A stretch of 5,802 bases of DNA from Bacteroidales bacterium (GTDB taxonomy: Bacteria > Bacteroidota > Bacteroidia > Bacteroidales > UBA932): assembly GCA_017615135.1 (NCBI GenBank), contig JAGAAU010000036.1, forward strand, positions 1 to 5,802, written 5' to 3'. Below the pieces are notes generated by a model, which worked only from the letters and a program-made list of their open reading frames with translations, was not told the DNA's origin and did no database searches. Position numbers and translations under genes: made by a program. Below, piece after piece: positions 1 to 5,802 of this stretch; the stretch's first letter is position 1, and every line of letters begins with the position of its first letter.

Positions 1-73
1 AGCCGGGCATGACGAAGTGGGAGGGATGAACGGAGTGAAGGCAACCGGAGCGAGAGCAGCCGCCTCTGACGTC
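1..73. repeat. Non-coding 3' flank with degenerate purine-rich repeats, cut by the window edge
   Basis: Downstream of the TAG stop no gene is visible. On the plus strand, 29-42 (AACGGAGTGAAGGC) and 43-57 (AACCGGAGCGAGAGC) are adjacent imperfect copies, and 11-25 (GACGAAGTGGGAGGG) is a weaker third copy. The edge sequence GCCGGGCATGACGAAG resembles dispersed intergenic elements common in Bacteroidales. No convincing rho-independent terminator with a T-run is present here. The call is tentative because the element runs out of the window. Confidence 0.35.
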
Positions 74-3000
74 CTATTCCGGCTTATAGCCGAGGTTATA
101 GAGATTTACACCTGCTTTTACGTAGATATAAACCTTTGCAGCCTCGGTTATGCCGGCAAGATGCTCTGCGGTAACGGCTGTGGTAAGCGCAGCCGATGAG
201 GAAGAGGTAGGAACCGCGGCGTTCCAGAGAGTAGTAACCTTCTGGCCGTCTGCAGTCTTGGTGACAAGGAGTATCACCCCCTCGCGGTCTGCTGCGCTGC
301 TGCTTCCGGAAATCAGCTTATGCGTAATGGTACCGGGCTTGGTAATCTTGAAAGATACAAAGCGGGCTGTGGGGATTCCATCGTCTCCGAGCGGAGAGGC
401 TCCGTTGAACTTTACCCTCTTTCCGGAAGGATCGAAGTTCATCGCAGCGCCGCTGCCTCCGCAATAAGTGACCTTATCTACCAACCTGGCGTCCTCGAAC
501 GCACCGGCGGGGAATTTCTCCGCATCCTTATAATCGGCATTATACTCCTCATTGATGGCATCCGGATCGTCAATCTCGGCAGGTGTATCGCCTGGATCGT
601 CGCCAACGGCAGGAGTCCAGCTTATGCTATAGAGATTTATACCCTTATTGGTGGAGTAGATGCTGATGATGTCTCCGTCGCTGGAATTCACCTCCCAGCT
701 CAGCTTACCAGGGTCCTGCGACTTGGTCGCGGAGTTTTGGGCAGACACCAGGGTGCTGCCCACTGCCACGGCAAGGCCGCGGGCATCGTCACCGGAAGAA
801 CGGGCAACAATCTCGAGGGTTCCGGCCCCTCCGGCTATGAACTGCGCGCATACCTTCGTCCCGGGCGCTCCGGTTCCGGCAAGCTGAAGCCTGTACAGAG
901 GAGAGTCGGAATCTGCATTGTCTATGCCGAACTTGAACTTACCGCCTCCACAGAGGAGATTCAGGTTCCCATATACGACATTTGCGGTTATTTCAGTACC
1001 ATTGCCGAATTTGGTCACGCCGGCTTGCATATACCCGGCACCCCAGACAGTGGGGCCAGTGGCACTGACGGGCTTGAGCGTCTCCTTGATTACCAGTATA
1101 ACATAGCTGACTTCCGAAGGCTGGCGCACCAGGTCGGTCTCCGCAGGGAGCGCCTGCACACCCAGCTGATAACTGTCTGCAGCATACTTGGAAATGTCGA
1201 CGCTTAAAGAAGTCCCCGTAACTGGCCAGGTATTGCCGTTAAAGAGCACCTGATAGCTGCCTGCCTTGGGGACCTCCTCCCAGGAGACTTCCAGGGGCGT
1301 CGTGGAGCCTTCTTCAATCTCCGTCGCGCTGAGCGTCACCACTGGCGCGGCCAGCTGAGTGTCGCCCGTATCCACATCGTCGGTCCACTGGAGGCCGCTG
1401 AGAACTATGGGTGCAGTGCCGTAAAGATAAATCATATGCTCGCTTCCTTCGGCAAGTTCCGGAAGAGCTATTCTGGTATTCTGAACTCCGGTGGGCACAC
1501 CTGCCACCACCTTACCGTCTGCATTCACAACAAGCAGAGACTGGCTGTCTTCCTGAGATGCGGTAGAAAGCACCACGCTGCCGGGACGGTCCACCTTGAT
1601 GCCAATGGCGCAGTCTGTTGGCACGCCCGCAGAGAATGCAGGAACCGCAGTGAACTGGAAGCCTTCAGCAGTGAAATTGACGGGATTGGCAGTAACATAG
1701 AAACGGATTCCGTCGCGCACCATATCCTTGTCGGCGGTCTTGCGGAACAGCTTATTGTCTGTCAGGTTCCAGGTCTTCACAGGAACGGTAACATCCTGGG
1801 TAAGATCCTCAGGGACCTCCACATAGGCTTCGTACCAGCGCGGATCTCCGGCACCGGCTGCCGCAACTGCCGATGAAGTCACATAGAACAAACCGCCCTC
1901 GCTGTCCTTACAGGGATCCTCACCAAGCAGGGCGCCGCCATTGGCAAGCACCTTCTCGGCTCCGAGAGTCTCCACACTTGATACAAGATGGGAGAAGAAA
2001 GCGTCGGCGCAGTTATAGCACCAGTTCTTCGAGACCTCCGTGGGCAGCTTGTCGGCAGTATTGGTACCGATAAGGGTACAACGGGAGGTTCCGCTGCCGT
2101 CGTAATTGAAGTTGAGGAAAAGGTTCTTCTTCAGGATGATGGCAGGGTCGCCGTTCGCAGCATTCTTTGCCCTCACGTGGATTACTCCGTTTGTGTTGCC
2201 GTTCTCGATGTGAACCAGATGGCTGAGGGTACAGTTGCTGATTTCAAGAGATTCCAGCTTCGGAGAAGCGTCTATGCGGACGAAGGTACGCATGCCCTCA
2301 TAGAAGGTGCTGTTGGTAAACTTCACACTTCCGATATTGCAGGCGGAACGCACGTCGAAGCAGTCTCCCCCATTGCCCTCGATATCGTGGACAAGACAGT
2401 GGTCGTACACTATGGAATTGACGCTTACTCCCTTGGCATCCGAATAGATACCCTTTGAATAACCATAAATTTCACAGTTCAGGAGCGAGATGTCGGTCAT
2501 CGTTCCGGCTTTGGTCATGGTGATGTTATGGCCGTAACCCTCGCCGTCGAAAGCTATGTTCTCGAAATGGATGGAGCCCACAGCCGCAGGGTCCGCGTTG
2601 AAGGCGGTGTGGCAGACGGGTTTCTGGCCGCTTATGGTTTCTTCTCCGTAAATTGCCACAGGACCGGACAGGGTGAATTCTTCAAGGTCATAAGGTTTTT
2701 CGGTCCAAACCATCTTGATCTTCGGGGCCTTGTCGTTCAGGGCGGCACGCAGGGCGGCTGTATCGGCCACCTCAACAGTACCGGTCATATCCGGACGCGT
2801 CCAGGCATGAACCTCCCCGCGCTCGGCACTCTTGAAATGCAGGGTAAGGGTGTAGTAGGTGGAAGGATTGAGTCCGGTGATTTCTGCCGCGGCGGCATCT
2901 ACCATTGCGGAGCTGAGGTCGAAACGGGTATAACCGCTGTCATTGCCGAGCGGTGGCACGATGCGCACATGGTCCACCTCGGGGTCGGCCGTCCACTTCA

Positions 3001-3442
3001 TGCTGATACTGGAGGCGCTGCGATCTGTCAGCTCAGGCGCAAGGGCGGATTTAACCGCACTGGTTTCCAGAGACGAGCCATGCACATACCATTTGGAAGG
3101 ATCCTTGGTCCCGGAAGTGCCGCGCACGCGGAACCAGTAAACCACATCGGCTTCAAGATGGGCGAGGTAAGGAATTTCATCCTTTGTCAGGTTGAAAGTA
3201 AAGGCAGGATCGCCTTCCATGGCCTCGTTGGTATAGAGTTCGAGCTCGAAGACCTCGGTGGTCTTTGCCTTGTCCCAGTTGAAGTTCACGTACTCACCGT
3301 TCTTTACCACGGCGGTTACGTTGGTGGGAACCAGGCAGCGGCTCAGGTCCACCTCCTCGATCACCGCGGGAATCTCTTCCACGCAGGAAACCGCAAAGAG
3401 GGCTGTAATTGCCGCCAGAAGCGAATATATTCTGTATTTCAT
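74..3442 (-). CDS. Large modular surface lipoprotein: FN3-like modules, DUF4957/DUF5123-type beta-helix, three C-terminal beta-sandwich modules (1122 aa)
   Basis: Probable outer-membrane surface glycan-binding protein of a PUL, or a lyase-like protein; the function is inferred. The start is supported by a type II signal peptide (MKYRIYSLLA, hydrophobic core, lipobox FAVSC, Cys20). The mature end Cys-Val-Glu-Glu has acidic residues next to the lipidated Cys, as in Bacteroidota surface-exported lipoproteins. Two FN3-like modules occupy about 38-128 and 132-218. A parallel beta-helix follows at about 288-480, with Asn/Cys at regular turns, a DUF4957-like N-terminal part and a DUF5123-like part around 410-540. 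The C-terminal half holds three similar beta-sandwich modules (about 550-687, 790-944, 968-1122) with an FN3-like module at 697-788 between the first two. It starts 13 bases after the susD-like stop and ends with TAG. There is only a weak GGAA-like sequence upstream, unlike susD. No PL1-type pectate-lyase catalytic signature is evident. It sits where SusE/F-type binding proteins usually sit. Family naming is from memory of the sequence style, not a search. Confidence 0.9.
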   Translation of the reverse strand: MKYRIYSLLAAITALFAVSCVEEIPAVIEEVDLSRCLVPTNVTAVVKNGEYVNFNWDKAKTTEVFELELYTNEAMEGDPAFTFNLTKDEIPYLAHLEADVVYWFRVRGTSGTKDPSKWYVHGSSLETSAVKSALAPELTDRSASSISMKWTADPEVDHVRIVPPLGNDSGYTRFDLSSAMVDAAAAEITGLNPSTYYTLTLHFKSAERGEVHAWTRPDMTGTVEVADTAALRAALNDKAPKIKMVWTEKPYDLEEFTLSGPVAIYGEETISGQKPVCHTAFNADPAAVGSIHFENIAFDGEGYGHNITMTKAGTMTDISLLNCEIYGYSKGIYSDAKGVSVNSIVYDHCLVHDIEGNGGDCFDVRSACNIGSVKFTNSTFYEGMRTFVRIDASPKLESLEISNCTLSHLVHIENGNTNGVIHVRAKNAANGDPAIILKKNLFLNFNYDGSGTSRCTLIGTNTADKLPTEVSKNWCYNCADAFFSHLVSSVETLGAEKVLANGGALLGEDPCKDSEGGLFYVTSSAVAAAGAGDPRWYEAYVEVPEDLTQDVTVPVKTWNLTDNKLFRKTADKDMVRDGIRFYVTANPVNFTAEGFQFTAVPAFSAGVPTDCAIGIKVDRPGSVVLSTASQEDSQSLLVVNADGKVVAGVPTGVQNTRIALPELAEGSEHMIYLYGTAPIVLSGLQWTDDVDTGDTQLAAPVVTLSATEIEEGSTTPLEVSWEEVPKAGSYQVLFNGNTWPVTGTSLSVDISKYAADSYQLGVQALPAETDLVRQPSEVSYVILVIKETLKPVSATGPTVWGAGYMQAGVTKFGNGTEITANVVYGNLNLLCGGGKFKFGIDNADSDSPLYRLQLAGTGAPGTKVCAQFIAGGAGTLEIVARSSGDDARGLAVAVGSTLVSAQNSATKSQDPGKLSWEVNSSDGDIISIYSTNKGINLYSISWTPAVGDDPGDTPAEIDDPDAINEEYNADYKDAEKFPAGAFEDARLVDKVTYCGGSGAAMNFDPSGKRVKFNGASPLGDDGIPTARFVSFKITKPGTITHKLISGSSSAADREGVILLVTKTADGQKVTTLWNAAVPTSSSSAALTTAVTAEHLAGITEAAKVYIYVKAGVNLYNLGYKPE
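77..1795 (-). repeat. Three diverged beta-sandwich modules in the C-terminal half of the large lipoprotein
   Basis: Protein-level repeat, with an FN3-like module between copies one and two. The modules lie at about residues 550-687 (1382-1795), 790-944 (611-1075) and 968-1122 (77-541). Their ends align as MIYLYGTAPIVLSGLQW, IISIYSTNKGINLYSISW and KVYIYVKAGVNLYNLGY. Their middles align around PGSVVLSTAS, AGTLEIVARSS and PGTITHKLISGSS, each followed by a hydrophobic strand (SLLVVNADGK, GLAVAVGSTL, GVILLVTKTADGQ). Identity is low, so the duplications are old. A carbohydrate-binding jelly-roll role is plausible but inferred. Confidence 0.6.
1079..1354 (-). other. Third FN3-like module, between sandwich modules one and two (residues ~697-788)
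   Basis: The segment starts LAAPVVTLSATEIEEG, has the strand PLEVSWEEVPKAGSYQVLF with the typical FN3 Trp, then SYQLGVQALPAET and ends SYVILVIKET. This is the pattern seen in SusE-like and other Bacteroidota surface binding proteins. It separates the first C-terminal sandwich from the second. Confidence 0.6.
2003..2581 (-). other. Parallel beta-helix region of the large lipoprotein (residues ~288-480)
   Basis: Short beta-strands recur with a polar turn residue at near-regular spacing: N295 (FENIAF), N322 (LNCEIYG), H348 (YDHCLVHD), N377 (FTNSTFYEG), N403 (ISNCTLSHL), then N440 (KKNLFLNF) and N473 (SKNWCYNC). The first five are 26-29 residues apart, close to one coil of a right-handed beta-helix. 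Cys follows the turn residue in several coils, as in an Asn/Cys ladder. This fold is shared by pectate lyases and by the non-enzymatic DUF4957 type; the latter fits best here. Confidence 0.65.
2789..3331 (-). other. Two N-terminal FN3-like modules of the large lipoprotein (residues ~38-218)
   Basis: Module one begins at VPTNVTAVV and carries VNFNWDKAK, then YWFRVRGTSG, the usual FN3 pattern of a strand-B Trp and a late Tyr-x-hydrophobic-Arg strand. Module two begins at ALAPELTDRS, carries SISMKWTADP, and ends with LNPSTYYTLTLHF, matching the FN3 L-x-P-x-T-x-Y motif. They probably act as spacers lifting the beta-helix from the membrane. Boundaries are approximate and based on strand patterns. 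Confidence 0.65.
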
Positions 3443-3455
3443 ATCAGTTCCAGTT

Positions 3456-5282
3456 TTAATAACCGTAATCGTTCTTGATGTAGCCCAGGGCGTTCGTGAG
3501 GTCTACCGTAGCGATGGGCCACCACATGTGCTGCTCTGGATTCACCCCCTCCTTGTAAAGGGTATTGGCCTTTTCCAGCAGGCTGCTGGCCGAGTAGTAC
3601 TTGCTCTGTTCTCCTTCGCTGTTGGTGAAGGGCTCCCACCCTGCAGGAGGATCGGACTGACCCTTGTCGAGACCATAGACCTTAATGGTGCAGCCGTCTT
3701 CCTCGTACGAGTAGTAAACATAATCCGGGATGCCGGCATAAACGCCTTCCTTGGCTCCGAGAGCCTGAAGATTGGCCCTGGCCTCGTCCAGTTTCTCCTT
3801 GAGGATGCCCCAGCGGATAAGGTCGCCCTTGCGGAGCATTTCACCCACGAATTCGAGGGCACGCTCGTTCACTATGTCATTGAAGAAGTCCGCTTCAGAA
3901 AGAGCGTCTACATAGGCGTCTGCCGCAGCGATGTCGTTCGGGAAAGCACGCTCGCGCACCTGTTTCAGATAGCCCTTGGCCTCAGGCAGATAACCCTGGT
4001 CCGCAGCAATTTCTGCGGCCATGAGCAGCACGTCGGCATAACGCATGTAAACCGGTTTGATACCGTCGTCGTTGCCTCCGGTGTACGGAGCCCTGGTCAT
4101 CCAGTCGAAGCGATATTTACCGAAGTACCAGGTCTTTCCCCCATTTAGCACCTCGCGGTCTACATTGTCTGTTCCGCGCTCCCAATGCCAGGGCACGCAG
4201 CTGATGTCGCGGCGCACATCCCCGGGTTCGTACATATAATAGACGGTCGCAAGGGGGCCGGCATCTCCACCGCGCTTGTCGGCAGTGCCTATCCACTTGG
4301 TCTTGTTGGTACTGGCCACCGCAAAGGTGTAGTTCCAGCGGCCGCGTCCGTCGGAGAAAGGATATGCGAACATTATTTCCTTTCCGGCGGTCATGTCCAT
4401 GTTGTTCACGTCTCTCCAGAGCTGCTCGAAGTCTATAAGCTTCAGGCCGCTGTGGGCGATGCAGTCGCGCAGATAATCGAGTGCCTTGGGATAAAGGACG
4501 TCTTTGCCGAGGGCCTCGTCGTTACTGAAACGCTTGGAGCCAATGTCGCCGGTACCGACCTTGCCTTCTTCGGGGCGCCAGGAAGAACCTGCCGCTACGA
4601 GGGCCAGACGGGCGTAAAGACCTTCTGCGAAGGCCTTGCTGATACGGCCGGTAGATGTGGTGGCGGCGTTTCCATTGGGCCAGGGCAGATAGGTAATAGC
4701 CTCGTCGAGGTCCAGGAGCAGTTGCTTCAGGATCACATCCTTGTCGCTCTTGTTCAGATAGATAGTTTCCGGAGTGATGGGCTTGAAACGAGCCGGAACC
4801 TCACCATAGGCCTTCATAAGGTCTGCATACAGCACGGCACGGAGCACGAGGGCCTCGCCTAGCAGGTAGCGCATATCGGCATCTGTCTCGATATTGCCGT
4901 ACTTCTGAAGACCCTGGATGCAGAGATTCACCCGCTCGATGCCGGTGAACATACTTGCGAAGGGATTCTTGCTCACACTCAGCTGGGAATTGCCCGGAGT
5001 GCAGTCATAGGCTGCAATGTCCAGTTTTCCGCCGCTGTAGGTAGTGGTGGTGTATGCTTCGATATCGGTGTTCAGACCATAGTAGCACAGGTAGCGGCCG
5101 CGATGACCGTTCTGCTCGCCGAATGCGGTATAAACCCCGAAGATGCTGTTTTCCGCGAGGGAATAATTTGAGAAGACGACCGACTCGTCGAATGAAGACT
5201 TGGTAGGGGAAGTCAGGTCGATGCAGGAAACGGCCAGCACAGCCAGTGCAACGGCCGCCAGTATTCTGTAAAAGTTTTTCAT
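3456..5282 (-). CDS. SusD/RagB-family outer-membrane glycan-binding lipoprotein (608 aa)
   Basis: SusD-like proteins are surface lipoproteins that form a hinged lid on the SusC barrel and help capture glycan. The start is set by a type II signal peptide: MKNFYR, a hydrophobic stretch, then the lipobox LAVSC with lipidated Cys20, and by a strong ribosome-binding site 7 bases upstream. The mature N-terminus (Cys-Ile-Asp) fits surface export only loosely. Family landmarks are the N-terminal region FSNYSLAENSIFGVYTAF (about 37-54), the TPR-like helix LGEALVLRAVLYADLMKAYG (141-160), VYMRYADVLLMAAEIA (411-426, equivalent to the family RYADVLLMYAEA), NERALEFVGEMLRKGDLIRWG (472-492, family ER..EF.GE..R..DLiRWG), and the C-terminal PEQHMWWPI with final NDYGY, matching the family's late WPIP and N-P-GY end. 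Length is normal for the family. It is intact, lies between the SusC-like gene and the large lipoprotein with 13-base gaps on both sides, and is almost certainly co-transcribed with them. Ligand identity is not readable; binding residues in this family are poorly conserved. Confidence 0.97.
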   Translation of the reverse strand: MKNFYRILAAVALAVLAVSCIDLTSPTKSSFDESVVFSNYSLAENSIFGVYTAFGEQNGHRGRYLCYYGLNTDIEAYTTTTYSGGKLDIAAYDCTPGNSQLSVSKNPFASMFTGIERVNLCIQGLQKYGNIETDADMRYLLGEALVLRAVLYADLMKAYGEVPARFKPITPETIYLNKSDKDVILKQLLLDLDEAITYLPWPNGNAATTSTGRISKAFAEGLYARLALVAAGSSWRPEEGKVGTGDIGSKRFSNDEALGKDVLYPKALDYLRDCIAHSGLKLIDFEQLWRDVNNMDMTAGKEIMFAYPFSDGRGRWNYTFAVASTNKTKWIGTADKRGGDAGPLATVYYMYEPGDVRRDISCVPWHWERGTDNVDREVLNGGKTWYFGKYRFDWMTRAPYTGGNDDGIKPVYMRYADVLLMAAEIAADQGYLPEAKGYLKQVRERAFPNDIAAADAYVDALSEADFFNDIVNERALEFVGEMLRKGDLIRWGILKEKLDEARANLQALGAKEGVYAGIPDYVYYSYEEDGCTIKVYGLDKGQSDPPAGWEPFTNSEGEQSKYYSASSLLEKANTLYKEGVNPEQHMWWPIATVDLTNALGYIKNDYGY

Positions 5283-5289
5283 CGTGATT

Positions 5290-5297
5290 CCTCCTTT
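5290..5297 (-). promoter_or_regulatory. Strong Shine-Dalgarno site of the susD-like gene, overlapping the susC-like stop codon
   Basis: On the minus strand the bases read AAAGGAGG, 7 bases before the ATG at 5282. This is a near-perfect match to the anti-Shine-Dalgarno sequence. Its first two bases are shared with the TAA stop of the SusC-like gene (5298-5296), so ribosomes ending on susC stop on top of the site. This suggests translational coupling. It confirms the chosen susD start. Confidence 0.75.
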
Positions 5298-5802
5298 AGA
5301 AAGTAATGTTCAGGCCTCCCACGAAGCCGATGCTCTTGGGATAGGCGGAATAATCGACTCCCGGGGTAAGCGGGGTTGCGCGGCGGGTATCCACCTCAGG
5401 ATCGAAGCCGGAGTATGCAGTAAGACAGAAGAGATTGGTTCCGGTTACATAGAAACGGAGTTTCTTCATCTTGATACGGGAAGTGATGGCTTCGGGAAGG
5501 GTATATCCGATAGTTGCGGTAGAGAGGCGGAGGAAAGACCCGTCTTCGAGGGCCCAGTCCGTGAGAACCGCGTTGGTGAGAGGAGACCACATAGTGATAT
5601 TGGCGTTCATCTCTGCAAGGAGGGCAGGCTCGGTGATTACCTCGCCTGTGTTCCAGTCGATGTTGGTCCAGCGCTTGTCGGGAGACATCGAAGAGAGCAG
5701 GTTGCGGCGCCAGCAGTCGCGATAGGAGGTAAATTCGATCTTGTTGGCGTTGTAGACCTGGTTGCCGATCATAAAGTTGAAGTTGGCGCTGAGGTCGAAG
5801 CC
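5296..5802 (-). CDS. SusC/RagA-family TonB-dependent outer-membrane transporter, C-terminal 168 residues (5' end outside window)
   Basis: This is the end of a SusC-like TonB-dependent receptor, the outer-membrane barrel that imports oligosaccharides with energy from TonB-ExbBD. The reading frame is open to the window edge (first visible residues GFDLSANFNF) and stops at a TAA at 5298-5296. Only the last barrel strands are present; the carboxypeptidase-like N-terminal domain, TonB box and plug are outside. Visible family hallmarks are the beta-strand GFDLSANFNF, EDGSFLRLSTATIGYTLP, the strand LRFYVTGTNLFCLTAYSGFD followed by PEV, then DYSAYPKSIGF and the C-terminal strand GGLNITF. The terminal aromatic Phe is the usual outer-membrane-protein assembly signal. 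A SusD-like gene starts 13 bases downstream, which fixes the pair as a SusCD importer. Complete family members are usually about 1000 residues, so most of the gene is missing. The substrate cannot be read from this fragment. Confidence 0.95.
   Translation of the reverse strand, partial: GFDLSANFNFMIGNQVYNANKIEFTSYRDCWRRNLLSSMSPDKRWTNIDWNTGEVITEPALLAEMNANITMWSPLTNAVLTDWALEDGSFLRLSTATIGYTLPEAITSRIKMKKLRFYVTGTNLFCLTAYSGFDPEVDTRRATPLTPGVDYSAYPKSIGFVGGLNITF

Larger units (their letters stand above)
74..5802 (-). other. Polysaccharide-utilisation operon: susC-like, susD-like, large surface lipoprotein
   Basis: Three genes run on one strand with 13-base gaps at both junctions and no room for promoters or terminators between them. 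The pairing of SusC and SusD followed by a lipoprotein with FN3 and beta-helix parts is the standard PUL core. The promoter, any ECF-sigma/anti-sigma or hybrid two-component regulator, and degrading enzymes would lie outside the window. Confidence 0.85.

Noticed and set aside
1..73. Possible rho-independent terminator after the operon
   Set aside because: No stable GC-rich stem followed by a T-run on the minus strand could be found in the visible bases; the terminator may lie beyond the window or be absent.
17..199. A 60-codon plus-strand frame starting in the 3' flank
   Set aside because: Most of it overlaps the end of the lipoprotein gene antisense, and the non-coding start lies in degenerate repeats. 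No ribosome-binding or protein feature supports it.
77..541. Type IX secretion C-terminal domain at the end of the large protein
   Set aside because: The protein has a lipoprotein signal, and the last module matches the two earlier internal modules; the typical terminal basic K-x-x-x-K type ending is missing.
320..1207. A 295-codon open frame on the plus strand opposite the C-terminal sandwich modules
   Set aside because: It lies wholly inside the lipoprotein gene, and the protein shows no domain, signal or plausible start context. It is best explained by codon bias on the opposite strand.
2003..2581. A PL1 pectate lyase catalytic domain
   Set aside because: The beta-helix pattern is present, but I do not see the family's WIDH-type motif or the RxPxxR catalytic motif, so an enzyme annotation is not supported.
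2528..3478. A 316-codon open frame on the plus strand opposite the N-terminal half of the large lipoprotein
   Set aside because: It is antisense to a gene with a clear signal peptide and domains. The translation is rich in Gly, His, Arg and Val without recognisable motifs, as expected for a shadow frame in GC-rich coding DNA.
3258..4148. A 296-codon open frame on the plus strand spanning the susD/lipoprotein junction
   Set aside because: It crosses two well-supported genes on the other strand and has no recognisable family features.
4185..4862. A 225-codon open frame on the plus strand inside the susD-like gene
   Set aside because: It is antisense to conserved SusD motifs; the composition is shadow-like and no motif is seen.

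Overview
The window suggests a gut- or rumen-type Bacteroidota (order Bacteroidales). The reasons are a SusC-family receptor followed by a SusD-family lipoprotein, Bacteroidales-style lipoprotein signals (AVSC lipobox in both lipoproteins), and polysaccharide-utilisation-locus (PUL) gene order. Base composition looks GC-rich for the phylum. A genus cannot be named from this sequence alone.

All coding content is on the minus strand, so the genes read from right to left. From position 5802 down to 5296 lies the C-terminal end of a SusC-like TonB-dependent outer-membrane transporter, whose 5' part is outside the window. After 13 bases, 5282 to 3456 encodes a complete SusD-like lipoprotein of 608 residues. 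After another 13 bases, 3442 to 74 encodes a 1122-residue modular lipoprotein. It carries two fibronectin-III-like modules, a right-handed parallel beta-helix region of the DUF4957/DUF5123 type, and a C-terminal half with three related beta-sandwich modules and one more FN3-like module. Positions 1 to 73 are non-coding and hold degenerate purine-rich repeats.

Inferred working: SusC and SusD form a lidded outer-membrane glycan importer. The large third protein is probably tethered on the cell surface and binds (or possibly cleaves) the glycan before import. It takes the place usually held by a SusE/F-type surface glycan-binding protein. DUF4957/DUF5123-type proteins are, from memory, often found beside pectate lyases, so a pectic substrate is the leading guess. 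No recognisable enzyme, sensor or regulator lies inside the window to confirm it. The operon promoter must be upstream of susC, outside the window.

The most notable observations are the triplicated C-terminal sandwich, the beta-helix with an Asn/Cys ladder and an acidic/Arg cluster, and an unusually strong Shine-Dalgarno sequence before the susD-like gene that overlaps the susC stop codon.
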